Origin: Pseudomonas sp. 8AS
GTDB lineage: Bacteria; Pseudomonadota; Gammaproteobacteria; Pseudomonadales; Pseudomonadaceae
Length of the DNA stretch: 64,000 nucleotides
NCBI RefSeq assembly: GCF_902506505.1
Contig: NZ_LR733406.1
Location: 3,966,693-4,030,692, forward strand
Direction: 5' to 3'
The translations under genes and the position numbers were made by a program. Positions 1 through 7,817 of this stretch are shown here, in pieces. Numbering within the stretch: the first letter of the stretch is position 1; every line of letters begins with the position of its first letter. The notes below the pieces were generated by a model. The model did not search any database and was not told the DNA's origin. It saw nothing but the letters and a program-made list of their open reading frames with translations.

Positions 1-491
1 ACGCCGAGCAGGGTCAGCAGGTCGGCGCCCAGCAACAGCAGCAGCACGGCCACGATCGGGTAGTTGCGGCTCTGCCGCACCACCCACAGCAGTCGCGCCA
101 TCACCAGCGCCACGCCGGCGAAGAACAGCAGGTTGCTGAGCAGCAGCAACAGCGGCGAGCCCGACCACCACATCAGCCGCGCCAGCAGCCAGATGGCCAC
201 CAGTACCGCCAGCGGCTTGCCGGACAGGCTCGGCCGCCCGGTCCAGGTCTGCACCGCGGTCAGCAGGAAGCCGGCGATGATCGCCCCGGCGAAGCCGAAC
301 ACCAGCTCGTGGCGGTGCCAGGCCAGCCAGCCGCCCAGGGGTTGCTCCGCCAGTGGCCAGCCCTGCAGCGCCAGCAGCCACAGCGGAATGGCCAGCGCCG
401 CCAGCAGGCTGCCCAGCAGGAAGAACGGACGAAAGCCGAGACGCAGCAGGGGCGTGATCGCCATCGCCTTGCGCTTGTCGAGAATCTGCAT
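1..491 (-). CDS. NnrS family membrane protein (C-terminus beyond left edge)
   Basis: This is the N-terminal 163 or so residues of a polytopic haem-copper membrane protein of the NnrS family, usually linked to nitric oxide or nitrosative stress tolerance. The start ATG is at 491 and the protein begins MQILDKRKAMAITPLLRLGF, followed by RPFF, which is the typical NnrS opening. Alternating hydrophobic segments follow, including a Leu-rich helix at the left edge. A purine-rich GGAGCAGGAG lies just upstream of the start. The gene reads leftward out of the window, so length and C-terminal residues cannot be judged. Family assignment is from the N-terminal signature; the physiological role is inferred from family knowledge. 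Confidence 0.85.
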   Translation of the reverse strand, partial: MQILDKRKAMAITPLLRLGFRPFFLLGSLLAALAIPLWLLALQGWPLAEQPLGGWLAWHRHELVFGFAGAIIAGFLLTAVQTWTGRPSLSGKPLAVLVAIWLLARLMWWSGSPLLLLLSNLLFFAGVALVMARLLWVVRQSRNYPIVAVLLLLLGADLLTLLG

Positions 492-871
492 AGCTGCTCC
501 TGCTCCACGCCAGCCGGCGTACAACCCCATCAATGGACACTTGGCCACCATCATGACCCATGGCCGGGCCACCGCCATGACCGAAGTCAAGCCGACGAAG
601 TGCACAGCGGCCACTCCCGCCAGCCTGGCGCGGCCGCCGCGGCTTTATCGGCCAGGGTTCCTTGCCACCTGGCAAGCTCTTGAAATTCCGAATGTTCCTC
701 GCAAAACCGAAGCACTGCCGGGCAAAACTGTCGAGCGCTTGGCACCGGCCAGCGGGAAAACTTGCTGCAATGGAACGCGCGCTAAATCGCGGCGTCCAAC
801 TGCCCACAGGAGCGTGCCCGGCACGGTTCGCAGCAGTTGTCTTTTGCGTGTGGAAGTTCAGGAGTATTCCA
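492..871. other. 380-bp intergenic region, divergent promoters expected
   Basis: No convincing coding frame is seen here. The region separates the leftward nnrS-like gene from the rightward lipoprotein pair and should hold both promoters. A half-site TTGAT (minus strand, inside 521-534) resembles half of an ANR/DNR box but lacks the second arm. A short imperfect dyad (gccagg/cctggc) lies near 650-673. I cannot assign a clear sigma-70 promoter. Confidence 0.5.
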
Positions 872-1054
872 ATGAAGTGTTTGGCGGTGATGGTTCTAGG
901 TTCGGTTCTGCTGTTGTCGGGTTGCAGCTTCAGCGCCCCTGGCGTGCATGCCCGCATCGGCGATGTCGATTCGGTTCACCTCGATGTCGGCGGCGGCCAC
1001 CATGGCGGCGGCAGCTTCTGCCCACCCGGGCATCGCATGAAAGGGAGCTGCTAA
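872..1054 (+). CDS. Small Gly/His-rich lipoprotein, copy 1
   Basis: A 60-residue protein with a lipoprotein signal peptide (MKCLAVMVLGSVLLLSGC; lipobox LLSG|C), then a short Gly/His stretch (GGGHHGGG) and a C-terminal CPPGHRMKGSC. An AGGAG at 860-864 supports the ATG at 872. It is directly followed, without a gap, by a paralogue that has the same layout and the same C-terminal CPPG...KG.C pattern. The mature protein has two Cys besides the lipidated one and two adjacent His, so metal binding or a disulfide is conceivable, but no function is known to me. The real gene is short; longer upstream extensions of the frame lack a signal peptide at their start. Confidence 0.75.
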   Translation: MKCLAVMVLGSVLLLSGCSFSAPGVHARIGDVDSVHLDVGGGHHGGGSFCPPGHRMKGSC

Positions 1055-1213
1055 ATGAGCGCGCGCCTGCTGATCCTGGCCATGGCGGCCGTCCTGATGA
1101 CAGGCTGCAGCCTGCGACTGCCGGGCATCGGCATCGACATCGGCGGTGGCGGTGGCGGCGGTGGCGGCCCGCACCACTGCCCGCCCGGGCAAGCCAAGAA
1201 AGGCAACTGCTGA
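1055..1213 (+). CDS. Small Gly/His-rich lipoprotein, copy 2
   Basis: A 52-residue protein starting at the ATG immediately after the TAA of copy 1, so the two are translationally coupled. The signal peptide ends in LMTG|C, followed by an amphipathic stretch (LRLPGIGIDI), a run of nine glycines, HH and the C-terminus CPPGQAKKGNC. Compared with copy 1 the order lipobox, hydrophobic/Asp segment, Gly run, His pair and CPPG-x3-KG-x-C is conserved although the sequence has drifted, which is evidence for an old tandem duplication. A purine-rich AAGGGAGC just before the start, inside the end of copy 1, can act as ribosome-binding site. Function unknown; outer-membrane or periplasmic anchoring is inferred from the lipobox. 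Confidence 0.72.
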   Translation: MSARLLILAMAAVLMTGCSLRLPGIGIDIGGGGGGGGGPHHCPPGQAKKGNC

Positions 1214-1238
1214 CCCCGACACCGGGTTGGCAACCGAA

Positions 1239-1262
1239 GAAGGCCGGCAATTGCCGGCCTTC
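1239..1262 (+). terminator. Perfect 24-bp palindrome, likely terminator of the lipoprotein pair
   Basis: A perfect GC-rich inverted repeat with 12-bp arms (gaaggccggcaa / ttgccggccttc) lies 25 bp after the second lipoprotein and before tatD. It is followed by a weak T-containing stretch, so it is probably a rho-independent or attenuating hairpin. Confidence 0.7.
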
Positions 1263-1323
1263 GCCGTTTCTGGCCGGCGCACCCGGACTGGCGAGCTCGC
1301 AGCAAATCGCCGATGCTGTGCCC

Positions 1324-2106
1324 ATGCGCCTGATCGATACCCACACCCACCTCGACTTCCCCGACTTCGACGCCGACCGCGGCGCCCTGCTCGCCCGCAG
1401 CCGCGCCCTGGGCGTGGAGAAACTGGTGGTACTCGGCGTGTACCAGGCCAACTGGCAGCGCCTGTGGGACCTGGTGCAGGGCGATGCGGGCCTGTACGCC
1501 GCCTTCGGCCTGCACCCGGTCTATCTGGAGCAGCACCGCCCCGAGCACCTGGACGAGCTGCGCCACTGGCTGCAGCGCCTGGCCGGCCACCCCCGGCTCT
1601 GCGCGGTGGGCGAGTTCGGCCTGGACTACTTCCTCGACCAGCTCGACCGCCAGCGCCAGCAGGCGCTGTTCGAGGCCCAGCTGCGCCTGGCCGCCGAGTT
1701 CGAGCTGCCGGCCCTGCTGCATGTGCGCCGCGCCCACGCAGCCACCATCGCCACCCTGAAACGCTGCAGGCTCAAGCGCGGCGGCATCATCCACGCCTTC
1801 GCCGGCAGCCACGAGGAAGCCCGCGAGTACCTCAAGCTGGGCTTCAAGCTCGGCCTCGGCGGCGCGCCGACCTGGCCGCAGGCCCTGCGCCTGCGCCAGG
1901 TCGTGGCCCGGCTGCCGCTGGAGGCCATCGTCCTGGAAACCGACGCGCCGGACATGGCGCCGGCCATGCACGCCCACCAGCGCAACAGCCCGGAGTTCCT
2001 CGCCGACATCTGCACGGCCCTGGCCGAACTGCGCGGCATTGAGGCGGACGAGCTGGCCCGCGCCAGCAGCCGCAACGCCGCCGAACTGTTCGGCTGGCCA
2101 CACTGA
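1324..2106 (+). CDS. TatD family metal-dependent hydrolase
   Basis: A 260-residue protein of the TatD DNase superfamily (TIM-barrel amidohydrolase fold). Visible landmarks are the N-terminal MRLIDTHTHLD metal-binding HxH motif, GLHPVYLEQH, the GEFGLDYF segment supplying the metal-bridging Glu, LLHVRRAH, and near the C-terminus VLETDAPDM with the catalytic Asp. Length is normal for the family. The start at 1324 was chosen because the canonical N-terminus begins there; the ribosome-binding site is weak. Members are 3'-5' exonucleases or deoxyribonucleases implicated in repair of oxidative damage; the specific substrate here is not deducible. It stands alone between two hairpins. Confidence 0.9.
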   Translation: MRLIDTHTHLDFPDFDADRGALLARSRALGVEKLVVLGVYQANWQRLWDLVQGDAGLYAAFGLHPVYLEQHRPEHLDELRHWLQRLAGHPRLCAVGEFGLDYFLDQLDRQRQQALFEAQLRLAAEFELPALLHVRRAHAATIATLKRCRLKRGGIIHAFAGSHEEAREYLKLGFKLGLGGAPTWPQALRLRQVVARLPLEAIVLETDAPDMAPAMHAHQRNSPEFLADICTALAELRGIEADELARASSRNAAELFGWPH

Positions 2107-2125
2107 CGCCAGGCAGAAACGACAA

Positions 2126-2145
2126 GGCCCGCCAGAAGGCGGGCC
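2126..2145. terminator. Bidirectional terminator between tatD-like gene and chemoreceptor
   Basis: An 8-bp GC stem (ggcccgcc/ggcgggcc) with an AGAA loop lies between two convergent genes, 19 bp after the tatD-like stop and 21 bp from the chemoreceptor stop. Confidence 0.75.
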
Positions 2146-2166
2146 ATGTCCATCACACACAACGAG

Positions 2167-4197
2167 TCAGACGCGGAACGCGCTGATCAGCTCCTTGAGG
2201 CGGCCGACCTGGTCGGAAAGCTGGCGGCTGGCCTGCTCGGTCTGCACCGCGCCTTCGGCCGTGCGTTCGCCGGCCTGGTTGATCTCGACGATGTTCATGT
2301 CGATATCGTGGGCCACCGCGGTCTGCTGCTCGGCGGCAGCGGCGATCTGCTGGTTCTGGTCGACGATCATGCCCACCGCGCCGAGGATGTTCTCCAGCGC
2401 CTGCTGCACGTTGGCCGACTGGCTGACGGTGCTTTCGACCATCTGGTGACTGCCGTTCATGGCGGTCACCGTGGCGCCAACACCGCTCTGCAGGCGGCCG
2501 ATCATCTGCTCGATCTCTTCGGTGGACTGGTGGGTGCGCTTGGCCAGGTTGCGCACCTCGTCGGCCACCACGGCGAAGCCGCGGCCCTGCTCGCCGGCAC
2601 GCGCCGCCTCGATGGCCGCGTTGAGCGCCAGCAGGTTGGTCTGCCCGGCGATGCCCTTGATCACTTCCAGCACCTGGCTGATCGAAGCGCTGTCGGCGGC
2701 CAGCTGGTTGATCACGCCCACCGACTTCTCGATCTCGCTGGCCAGCAGCTGGATGCTGCCGACCTGGGACTCGACCATGCCACGACCGCTGACGGTTTCC
2801 TGGTTGACGCTCTGCGCGCTGCCCACCGCGGCGGCGGCGCTGCGCGCCACTTCCTGGGCGGTGGCGGACATCTGGTTCATCGCCGTGGCCACCTGCTCGA
2901 TCTGCCCACGCTGGGCGCTGACCGCCTGGCTGCTCTCGCCGGAAACCAGCTCGACGCGATCGGCCTGGCGCTCGACTTCGGTCACGGTCTGGCCGACCAA
3001 CTCGATCAGGTCGCGGATCTTCGCCACGGTGCCGTTGAACACCTGGCCCAGCTCGCCCAGCTCGTCCTGGCTCTTGACGCTGACCCTGACCGTCATGTCG
3101 CCGGCGGCGACCTGGCCCAGGGTCTGGCCAAAGCCTTTCAGGGTGGTGCGGGTGGATACGTAGAAGCCGCCATAGAGGTAGCCGATCAGCAGGAACACCA
3201 GCACCAGCGCCACCACCAGCAGGATCATCTGCACGCGCTTGGCGGCCAGGCGCTCGCTCAGCTCCTCATCGAGGAACCCCAGCACCGCATCGTCGAGCAC
3301 ATAGGTCTTGTCGATGCTGGCGCCCATCTGGTCGAAGAAGCCCTGCCACGGCGCGTCCAGGGTATCGGCCATGAGGATCTGCTCTTCCAGCAGGCTGCCA
3401 CCCTCGGTCAGGCTGTTGCGGCTGGCCTCGGCCAGCGCGGTCAGCTGTTTCTGCGCCAGGGCATTGCCCTGCAGGGCGTTCTGGATCTTGAAACCGTATT
3501 CGGCGTGCAGCTTCTCCAGCTCCAGCAGCAGCTCGTCGAGCTTGGTGCTGTCGGAGGAGCCGAGGATGCCCTGGCCCAGGGAGTAGGAGCCCAGGGCACG
3601 GCCCTTGCTCAGGGCCTTGGTCACCGGCGGGGTGGCCGTGGTCAGCAGCTCGGTCATCTGCCGCACCGTCAGCTCGCCATCCTGGCTGAGGCCGGACTGG
3701 CTGGCGACGAACTTGATGAACACCTCGGCATTGTCCAGCGCCTTGACCACCAGGCCGGCCTTGCTGCGCTGCGACGACTCCTGCTTGACCGCATCGAGGG
3801 AGGCCTTGATGGCGTCGCGCTGGGTGTTGAATTCCTCGATCTTCTGCGCGTCGCCGCTGCTCGGCTGCAACTGCCCCAGGGAGGTGTTGATGCTGCTTTC
3901 CAGCGCGCCGATCTGCGCGACCAGCTTCTCCGACTCGCCGGACTGGCCGAGCACGGCATTGATCTCCATCAGGTCGTTGAGCCGCTCCAGTTCCTGGCGC
4001 ATTTTCAGGCTCTGTTTGAGCAGCTCGAGGCTTTGCAATTCCGACCGGGTATCGACGAACTCATAATAGGAGTCGCGCACCAGATAGAAATTGGTGATCA
4101 GCATGGGCAGGAAGAAAAGCACACTGATCAGGCTGAACTTCATGCCGAAGCTCAGGCGGTTCATCAGGGCAATGGCGGGATACAACACGCTATTCAC
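2167..4197 (-). CDS. Methyl-accepting chemotaxis protein
   Basis: A 676-residue transmembrane chemoreceptor. After an N-terminal membrane helix (around FSLISVLFFLPMLITNFYLV) comes a large helical periplasmic sensor region (about residues 40-320), a second membrane segment (ILLVVALVLVFLLIGYLYGG), a HAMP domain, and a cytoplasmic signalling domain with the hairpin-tip core NLLALNAAIEAARAGEQGRG. The sequence ends in ELISAFRV without the NWETF-type CheR-binding pentapeptide. I chose the GTG at 4197 because AGGAG lies 7 bp upstream; ATG codons a few residues inside (before NRLSFGMKF) are alternatives. The sensor does not show Cache or PAS signatures and looks like an all-helical bundle, so the ligand is unknown. 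Confidence 0.88.
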   Translation of the reverse strand: MNSVLYPAIALMNRLSFGMKFSLISVLFFLPMLITNFYLVRDSYYEFVDTRSELQSLELLKQSLKMRQELERLNDLMEINAVLGQSGESEKLVAQIGALESSINTSLGQLQPSSGDAQKIEEFNTQRDAIKASLDAVKQESSQRSKAGLVVKALDNAEVFIKFVASQSGLSQDGELTVRQMTELLTTATPPVTKALSKGRALGSYSLGQGILGSSDSTKLDELLLELEKLHAEYGFKIQNALQGNALAQKQLTALAEASRNSLTEGGSLLEEQILMADTLDAPWQGFFDQMGASIDKTYVLDDAVLGFLDEELSERLAAKRVQMILLVVALVLVFLLIGYLYGGFYVSTRTTLKGFGQTLGQVAAGDMTVRVSVKSQDELGELGQVFNGTVAKIRDLIELVGQTVTEVERQADRVELVSGESSQAVSAQRGQIEQVATAMNQMSATAQEVARSAAAAVGSAQSVNQETVSGRGMVESQVGSIQLLASEIEKSVGVINQLAADSASISQVLEVIKGIAGQTNLLALNAAIEAARAGEQGRGFAVVADEVRNLAKRTHQSTEEIEQMIGRLQSGVGATVTAMNGSHQMVESTVSQSANVQQALENILGAVGMIVDQNQQIAAAAEQQTAVAHDIDMNIVEINQAGERTAEGAVQTEQASRQLSDQVGRLKELISAFRV

Positions 4198-4229
4198 TAA
4201 ACGTCTCCTGTTGCCATTATTGTTGTATG

Positions 4230-4248
4230 CCGGTCGGGAGCAGACCGG
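4230..4248. promoter_or_regulatory. Inverted repeat upstream of the chemoreceptor
   Basis: The dyad ccggtc-N7-gaccgg lies 33 bp upstream of the chemoreceptor start in the 175-bp divergent region shared with the ROK kinase gene. It could be an operator or an mRNA leader hairpin; nothing in the sequence decides. Confidence 0.3.
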
Positions 4249-4372
4249 TGTTGAAACGGCAAAATCGGGGGGTGTCACGGGTTTATCTCGGCGCCATGCT
4301 CAGGCAAGCACTCGCACCTTCTCAAGCTGTATACCGGATATCGACCTCAACCTCTGTAACTTAAGGTTAAGA

Positions 4373-5263
4373 ATGCGCGCACCTCTCCGCTTCGGCATCG
4401 ACCTGGGTGGCACCAAGACGGAAATCATCGCCCTGCAAGGTTCCGACGAACGGCTGCGGCGGCGCCTGCCGACGCCCCAGGGCGACTACCAGGCCAGCCT
4501 GCAGACCATCGCGCGCCTGGTGCGCGAGGCCGAGCAGCAGCTGGGCGCCAGCGGCAGCGTGGGCATCGGCATTCCCGGCACCCGCTCGCCCGATCACGGC
4601 CGGATCAAGAACGCCAACTCGGTGTGCCTGATCGGCCAGGACCTGCAAGGCGACCTGGAGGACCTGCTGCAGCGCCCGGTGCGCCTGGCCAACGACGCCG
4701 ACTGCTTCGCCCTGTCGGAAGCCAGCGACGGCGCCGGCGCAGGGGCCGACAGCGTGTTCGGGGTGATCCTCGGCACCGGGGTCGGCGGCGGCATCGTGAT
4801 CCACGGGCGCCTGCTCGGCGGGCCGAATGCCATCGCCGGCGAATGGGGGCACAACGCCCTGCCCTGGCGCAGCCCGGCCGACGGCCCGGCGCGGCGCTGC
4901 TACTGCGGCCTGGACGACTGCATCGAGACCTTTCTCAGCGGCCCCGGCTGGGCCGCGCACAGCGGCCTGGGGCTGAATGCCGCGCAGCTGGCCGCCGCCG
5001 CCGAGGCCGGCGAAGCGGCCGCCCAGCAGGCGCTGCAGCGTTACTGCGAGCAACTGGCGCGCGGCCTGGCCACGGTGATCAACCTGCTCGACCCGCACGT
5101 GATAGTGCTGGGCGGCGGCCTGTCGAATATCCACGCGCTCTATGCCCAGGTGCCGCCGCTACTGGTGCGCCACGTGTTCTCCGACCAGGTCAACACCCGC
5201 CTGCTACCGGCCCGCCACGGCGACTCCAGCGGGGTGCGCGGCGCCGCCTGGCTGTGGCCGTAG
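4373..5263 (+). CDS. ROK family sugar kinase (fructokinase-like)
   Basis: A 296-residue kinase of the ROK family. The N-terminus has the phosphate-binding loop FGIDLGGTKTE; the centre has NDADCFALSE and GVILGTGVGGG; then comes the ROK zinc signature GHN...CYCGLDDCIETFLSGPG, which resembles E. coli Mak (manno/fructokinase) more than NagK. In the usual consensus CxCGxxGCxE the last Gly is replaced by Asp here. Length is standard. The start ATG at 4373 is preceded by TAAGGTTAAGA. The gene is divergent from the chemoreceptor and convergent with ampE, with only 3 bp between stops. Substrate (fructose, glucose or an amino sugar) is inference only. Confidence 0.87.
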   Translation: MRAPLRFGIDLGGTKTEIIALQGSDERLRRRLPTPQGDYQASLQTIARLVREAEQQLGASGSVGIGIPGTRSPDHGRIKNANSVCLIGQDLQGDLEDLLQRPVRLANDADCFALSEASDGAGAGADSVFGVILGTGVGGGIVIHGRLLGGPNAIAGEWGHNALPWRSPADGPARRCYCGLDDCIETFLSGPGWAAHSGLGLNAAQLAAAAEAGEAAAQQALQRYCEQLARGLATVINLLDPHVIVLGGGLSNIHALYAQVPPLLVRHVFSDQVNTRLLPARHGDSSGVRGAAWLWP

Positions 5264-5266
5264 GGC

Positions 5267-6097
5267 TCAGAGCAGAAGAATCCACACGGCGAAGGCGGCA
5301 TACCAGAGCACGGCCGCGCGCACCAGCAGCTGCCACAGCTCGTCCAGGCTGCTGACCCCGGGCTCGCCCACCTGCGGTTCGGGCAGCTCGCTGGCGGCGC
5401 GCCCGGCATTGACCAGCAGCTGCGCCGCCGGGATGTCCCAGCCGAGCAGGTCATGCAGCACCGCGCGGCTCACCGCGGCGAAGTTGCCGACCAGGGCGAA
5501 GCTGGCCGCCAGTACCCGCACCGGCAGCCAGTCCAGGCCGTGGCGCAGCTGCGCGGCCCGCTCGGCCAGCGGCGCCGTGGTGGCATGTTCGCCAGTCAGT
5601 GCCAGCAGGCGATAGGCCAGCGGCACCAGCGGGCCGAGCAGCGCGTACCAGAAGATCACCGCGAAGAAGGCCTGATAGGCCTGCCACAACTCATAACCCT
5701 GCACGCGCAGCAACAGTTCGGCCTCGCCATCGGCCTCCAGGCCGAGGTCGCGCTCGGCCACATGCAGCGCCGCCTGGTCGTCGCCACGCCGCCAGGCATC
5801 GCGAAACGGCCCCAGCGCCGCCAGCACATCGCCACGCCCCAGGCTGTAGATCAGCACCAGCAGATGCACCGGCAAGGCCAGCCAGCCATAGGCCAGCGGC
5901 TCCAGCACCAGCAGCAGCACACCGAGCAGCAGCACCGGCAGCAGCACCAGCAGCGCCAGCTGCAGCCAGGGCGATGCGTCCGGCCGCGCCTCGGCCCGGG
6001 CCAGCTGGCGCAACCACGGGCCATCGCGCTGGATACGCCGGCGCCCGGCAGAAAATTTCTCCACCCAGAGCACCAGCAGCAGCACCAGAAAGTTCAT
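5267..6097 (-). CDS. ampE: AmpE regulatory membrane protein
   Basis: A 276-residue polytopic inner-membrane protein recognised as AmpE, the partner of AmpD in the muropeptide recycling and beta-lactamase induction pathway. It opens MNFLVLLLVLWVEKFSAGRR, has four strongly hydrophobic segments (for example LLVLLPVLLLGVLLLVLEPL and a C-terminal LVRAAVLWYAAFAVWILLL) and the family motif GRGD. Its ATG directly abuts the TAG of ampD, so the pair is translationally coupled. No ampC or ampR is present in the window. Confidence 0.9.
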   Translation of the reverse strand: MNFLVLLLVLWVEKFSAGRRRIQRDGPWLRQLARAEARPDASPWLQLALLVLLPVLLLGVLLLVLEPLAYGWLALPVHLLVLIYSLGRGDVLAALGPFRDAWRRGDDQAALHVAERDLGLEADGEAELLLRVQGYELWQAYQAFFAVIFWYALLGPLVPLAYRLLALTGEHATTAPLAERAAQLRHGLDWLPVRVLAASFALVGNFAAVSRAVLHDLLGWDIPAAQLLVNAGRAASELPEPQVGEPGVSSLDELWQLLVRAAVLWYAAFAVWILLL

Positions 6098-6658
6098 CTA
6101 CCGCTCTCCTTGATCCAGCAGGGCCGCGCGCAGGCGTGGCCAGTCGAAATACGGGCCCGGGTCGGTCTTGCGGCCGGGGGCGATATCACTGTGCCCGCAG
6201 ATCCGCGCCACGCTGAGCGCCGGGTAGGCCTGCAGCAACTGGCGGGTCAGGCCGATCAGCGCCGCATACTGGGCCTCGCTGAACGGCGTGTCATCGGTGC
6301 CCTCCAGCTCGATGCCCAGGGAAAAATCATTGCAGCCCTCGCGCCCCTCAAAGCTGGAGACCCCGGCATGCCAGGCCCGCTCGTTGCAGGAGACAAACTG
6401 GGTGACGCCGCCGTCACGCTCGATCAGGAAATGCGCCGACACCTGCAGATGGGCGATGCCGGCGTAGTAGACATGCTCGTCAGGCGGCAGGCAGTTGCGG
6501 AAAAACTGCTGCACCTTGCCGGTACCGAACTGCCCGGGCGGCAGGCTGATATTGTGGATCACCAGCAGGGAAACCTCCCCCAGCGGGCGCGCATTGCAAT
6601 TCGGCGAGGGGCAGTGCTGCACACCGGCACACCAGCCGCTGACGGGGTCCAACTGCAT
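6098..6658 (-). CDS. ampD: 1,6-anhydro-N-acetylmuramyl-L-alanine amidase AmpD
   Basis: A 186-residue cytosolic zinc amidase that cleaves anhydro-muropeptides returned by AmpG, lowering the ligand that activates AmpR. Zinc ligands by comparison with known AmpD are His35 (VIHNISLPP), His156 (CGHSDIAPGRKTDPGP) and Asp166, with the catalytic Glu118 in GIELEG. Length and both ends fit cytosolic AmpD, with no signal peptide. First gene of the ampDE operon; loss-of-function changes here are a classic route to beta-lactamase derepression in pseudomonads, but no defect is visible. Confidence 0.95.
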   Translation of the reverse strand: MQLDPVSGWCAGVQHCPSPNCNARPLGEVSLLVIHNISLPPGQFGTGKVQQFFRNCLPPDEHVYYAGIAHLQVSAHFLIERDGGVTQFVSCNERAWHAGVSSFEGREGCNDFSLGIELEGTDDTPFSEAQYAALIGLTRQLLQAYPALSVARICGHSDIAPGRKTDPGPYFDWPRLRAALLDQGER

Positions 6659-6707
6659 AGGGGCTCCTTGAACAGTCCCGCCACTGTAGCAGATAGCCGG
6701 CTGCGTC

Positions 6708-7649
6708 TCAGGATCTGGGCGAGCCCTCGGCCGCAGAACCGAGCTTGCCGCTCATGCCGAACCACTCGACCGGCATGGCCCACAGATGGGCCGCCACCAG
6801 CGCCCGCCAGGGCGAGAATGGCGCCAGCCAGTCGCGGGTGAACGACGGGCTGATTTTTTCCGCGCTGCCGAGCAGGCGCTGCAGCTGGCGACGTACCGCG
6901 GCGTCGCCATGCAGCGAACCATCCAGGCGGGCGAAGCCGCGCAGCAGGGCGTAATCCACCGTCCACGGACCGATGCCACGCAGCGCCAGCAAACGCTCGG
7001 CGATGGCCTCGGCCGGCTCATCGGCCAGCCACTCATCCAGCGGCAGATTGCCAGCCACTATCTGACGGCTGAGCAGGAGCAGGGCCTGGGTCTTGGCATG
7101 GGAGAAGCCGGCGGCGCGCAACTGCGCTTCCTCCAGGCCGGCCACCGCCTGGGCATCCGGATAGCAGAGCAGGCCACTGGAGTGGGGTCGGCCGGCCAGC
7201 CGGATCAGCTTGCGGCGCAGGGAAATAGCCACCGTCAGGCTGATCTGTTGGCCGCTGATGGCCCAGCTCAATGCCTCGAAGGCAGTGCTCGACTGCGGCA
7301 CGCGCAGGCCCGGGGTGGCGGCGAGCAGCACGCCTAGCTGTGGATGCTGGCGGTAGAGCCGCTCGAACTGCTCGACCGGCTGGGTCAGCCCCAGCATGTG
7401 CTCGACCAGGGCCCGCAGCAGCATGGCATCAGCGAGCTCCGCCCCATCGACATCCAGCGTCACCCTGGCGCGCCCCTGCAGGAAGCGAATCGCCAGCCGG
7501 CCCGGCAGCCCCCGCCAGAGGATGCCCTTGTCCAGGCCAGCGTCCGTGACCCGTTCGGCCACGGCCTGCGTATCCCGCCGATGGAAGGCCAGCAGATCGG
7601 CTTGGCGATAGTCGGCAGGCAGGGGCAGTTCGAGTACGGTTCGCGACAT
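6708..7649 (-). CDS. DNA-3-methyladenine glycosylase II (AlkA type)
   Basis: A 313-residue base-excision glycosylase with the AlkA architecture: N-terminal beta domain (about residues 1-110), then the helix-hairpin-helix GPD domain. The HhH motif LRGIGPWTVDYALLRGF is at about 223-239 and the catalytic Asp by alignment with E. coli Asp238 is Asp249 in LHGDAAVRR. It excises alkylated purines such as 3-methyladenine. It lacks the Ada methyltransferase domain fused to AlkA in some bacteria. The ATG at 7649 has a weak ribosome-binding site. A second, unrelated 3-methyladenine glycosylase lies at 19324-20037. Confidence 0.88.
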   Translation of the reverse strand: MSRTVLELPLPADYRQADLLAFHRRDTQAVAERVTDAGLDKGILWRGLPGRLAIRFLQGRARVTLDVDGAELADAMLLRALVEHMLGLTQPVEQFERLYRQHPQLGVLLAATPGLRVPQSSTAFEALSWAISGQQISLTVAISLRRKLIRLAGRPHSSGLLCYPDAQAVAGLEEAQLRAAGFSHAKTQALLLLSRQIVAGNLPLDEWLADEPAEAIAERLLALRGIGPWTVDYALLRGFARLDGSLHGDAAVRRQLQRLLGSAEKISPSFTRDWLAPFSPWRALVAAHLWAMPVEWFGMSGKLGSAAEGSPRS

Positions 7650-7817
7650 TGAGCGCTCGCAGAGGGCATCAGGCCAGGCATTGGCCGGAGATTACACGGC
7701 GGCATCAGACCTCGCCTTGCGCCGACAGGCGCCGGCAGCCGCTGGAGGTCGTCTATGTTAGACTGCGCATCGGCCAAAAGCCCGCTACCGAAGCCTCCTA
7801 CCGGAGCCAAGATCTCG

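Noticed and set aside
521..534. Possible ANR/DNR box upstream of the nnrS-like gene
   Set aside because: One half-site TTGAT is present but the other arm (TTGTA instead of ATCAA) fails, so it is only a half match.
2146..4200. 684-codon open frame opposite the first chemoreceptor
   Set aside because: Composition is that of an antisense frame (runs of LDHLV, QLDQV) and the opposite strand encodes an intact chemoreceptor with all signature motifs.
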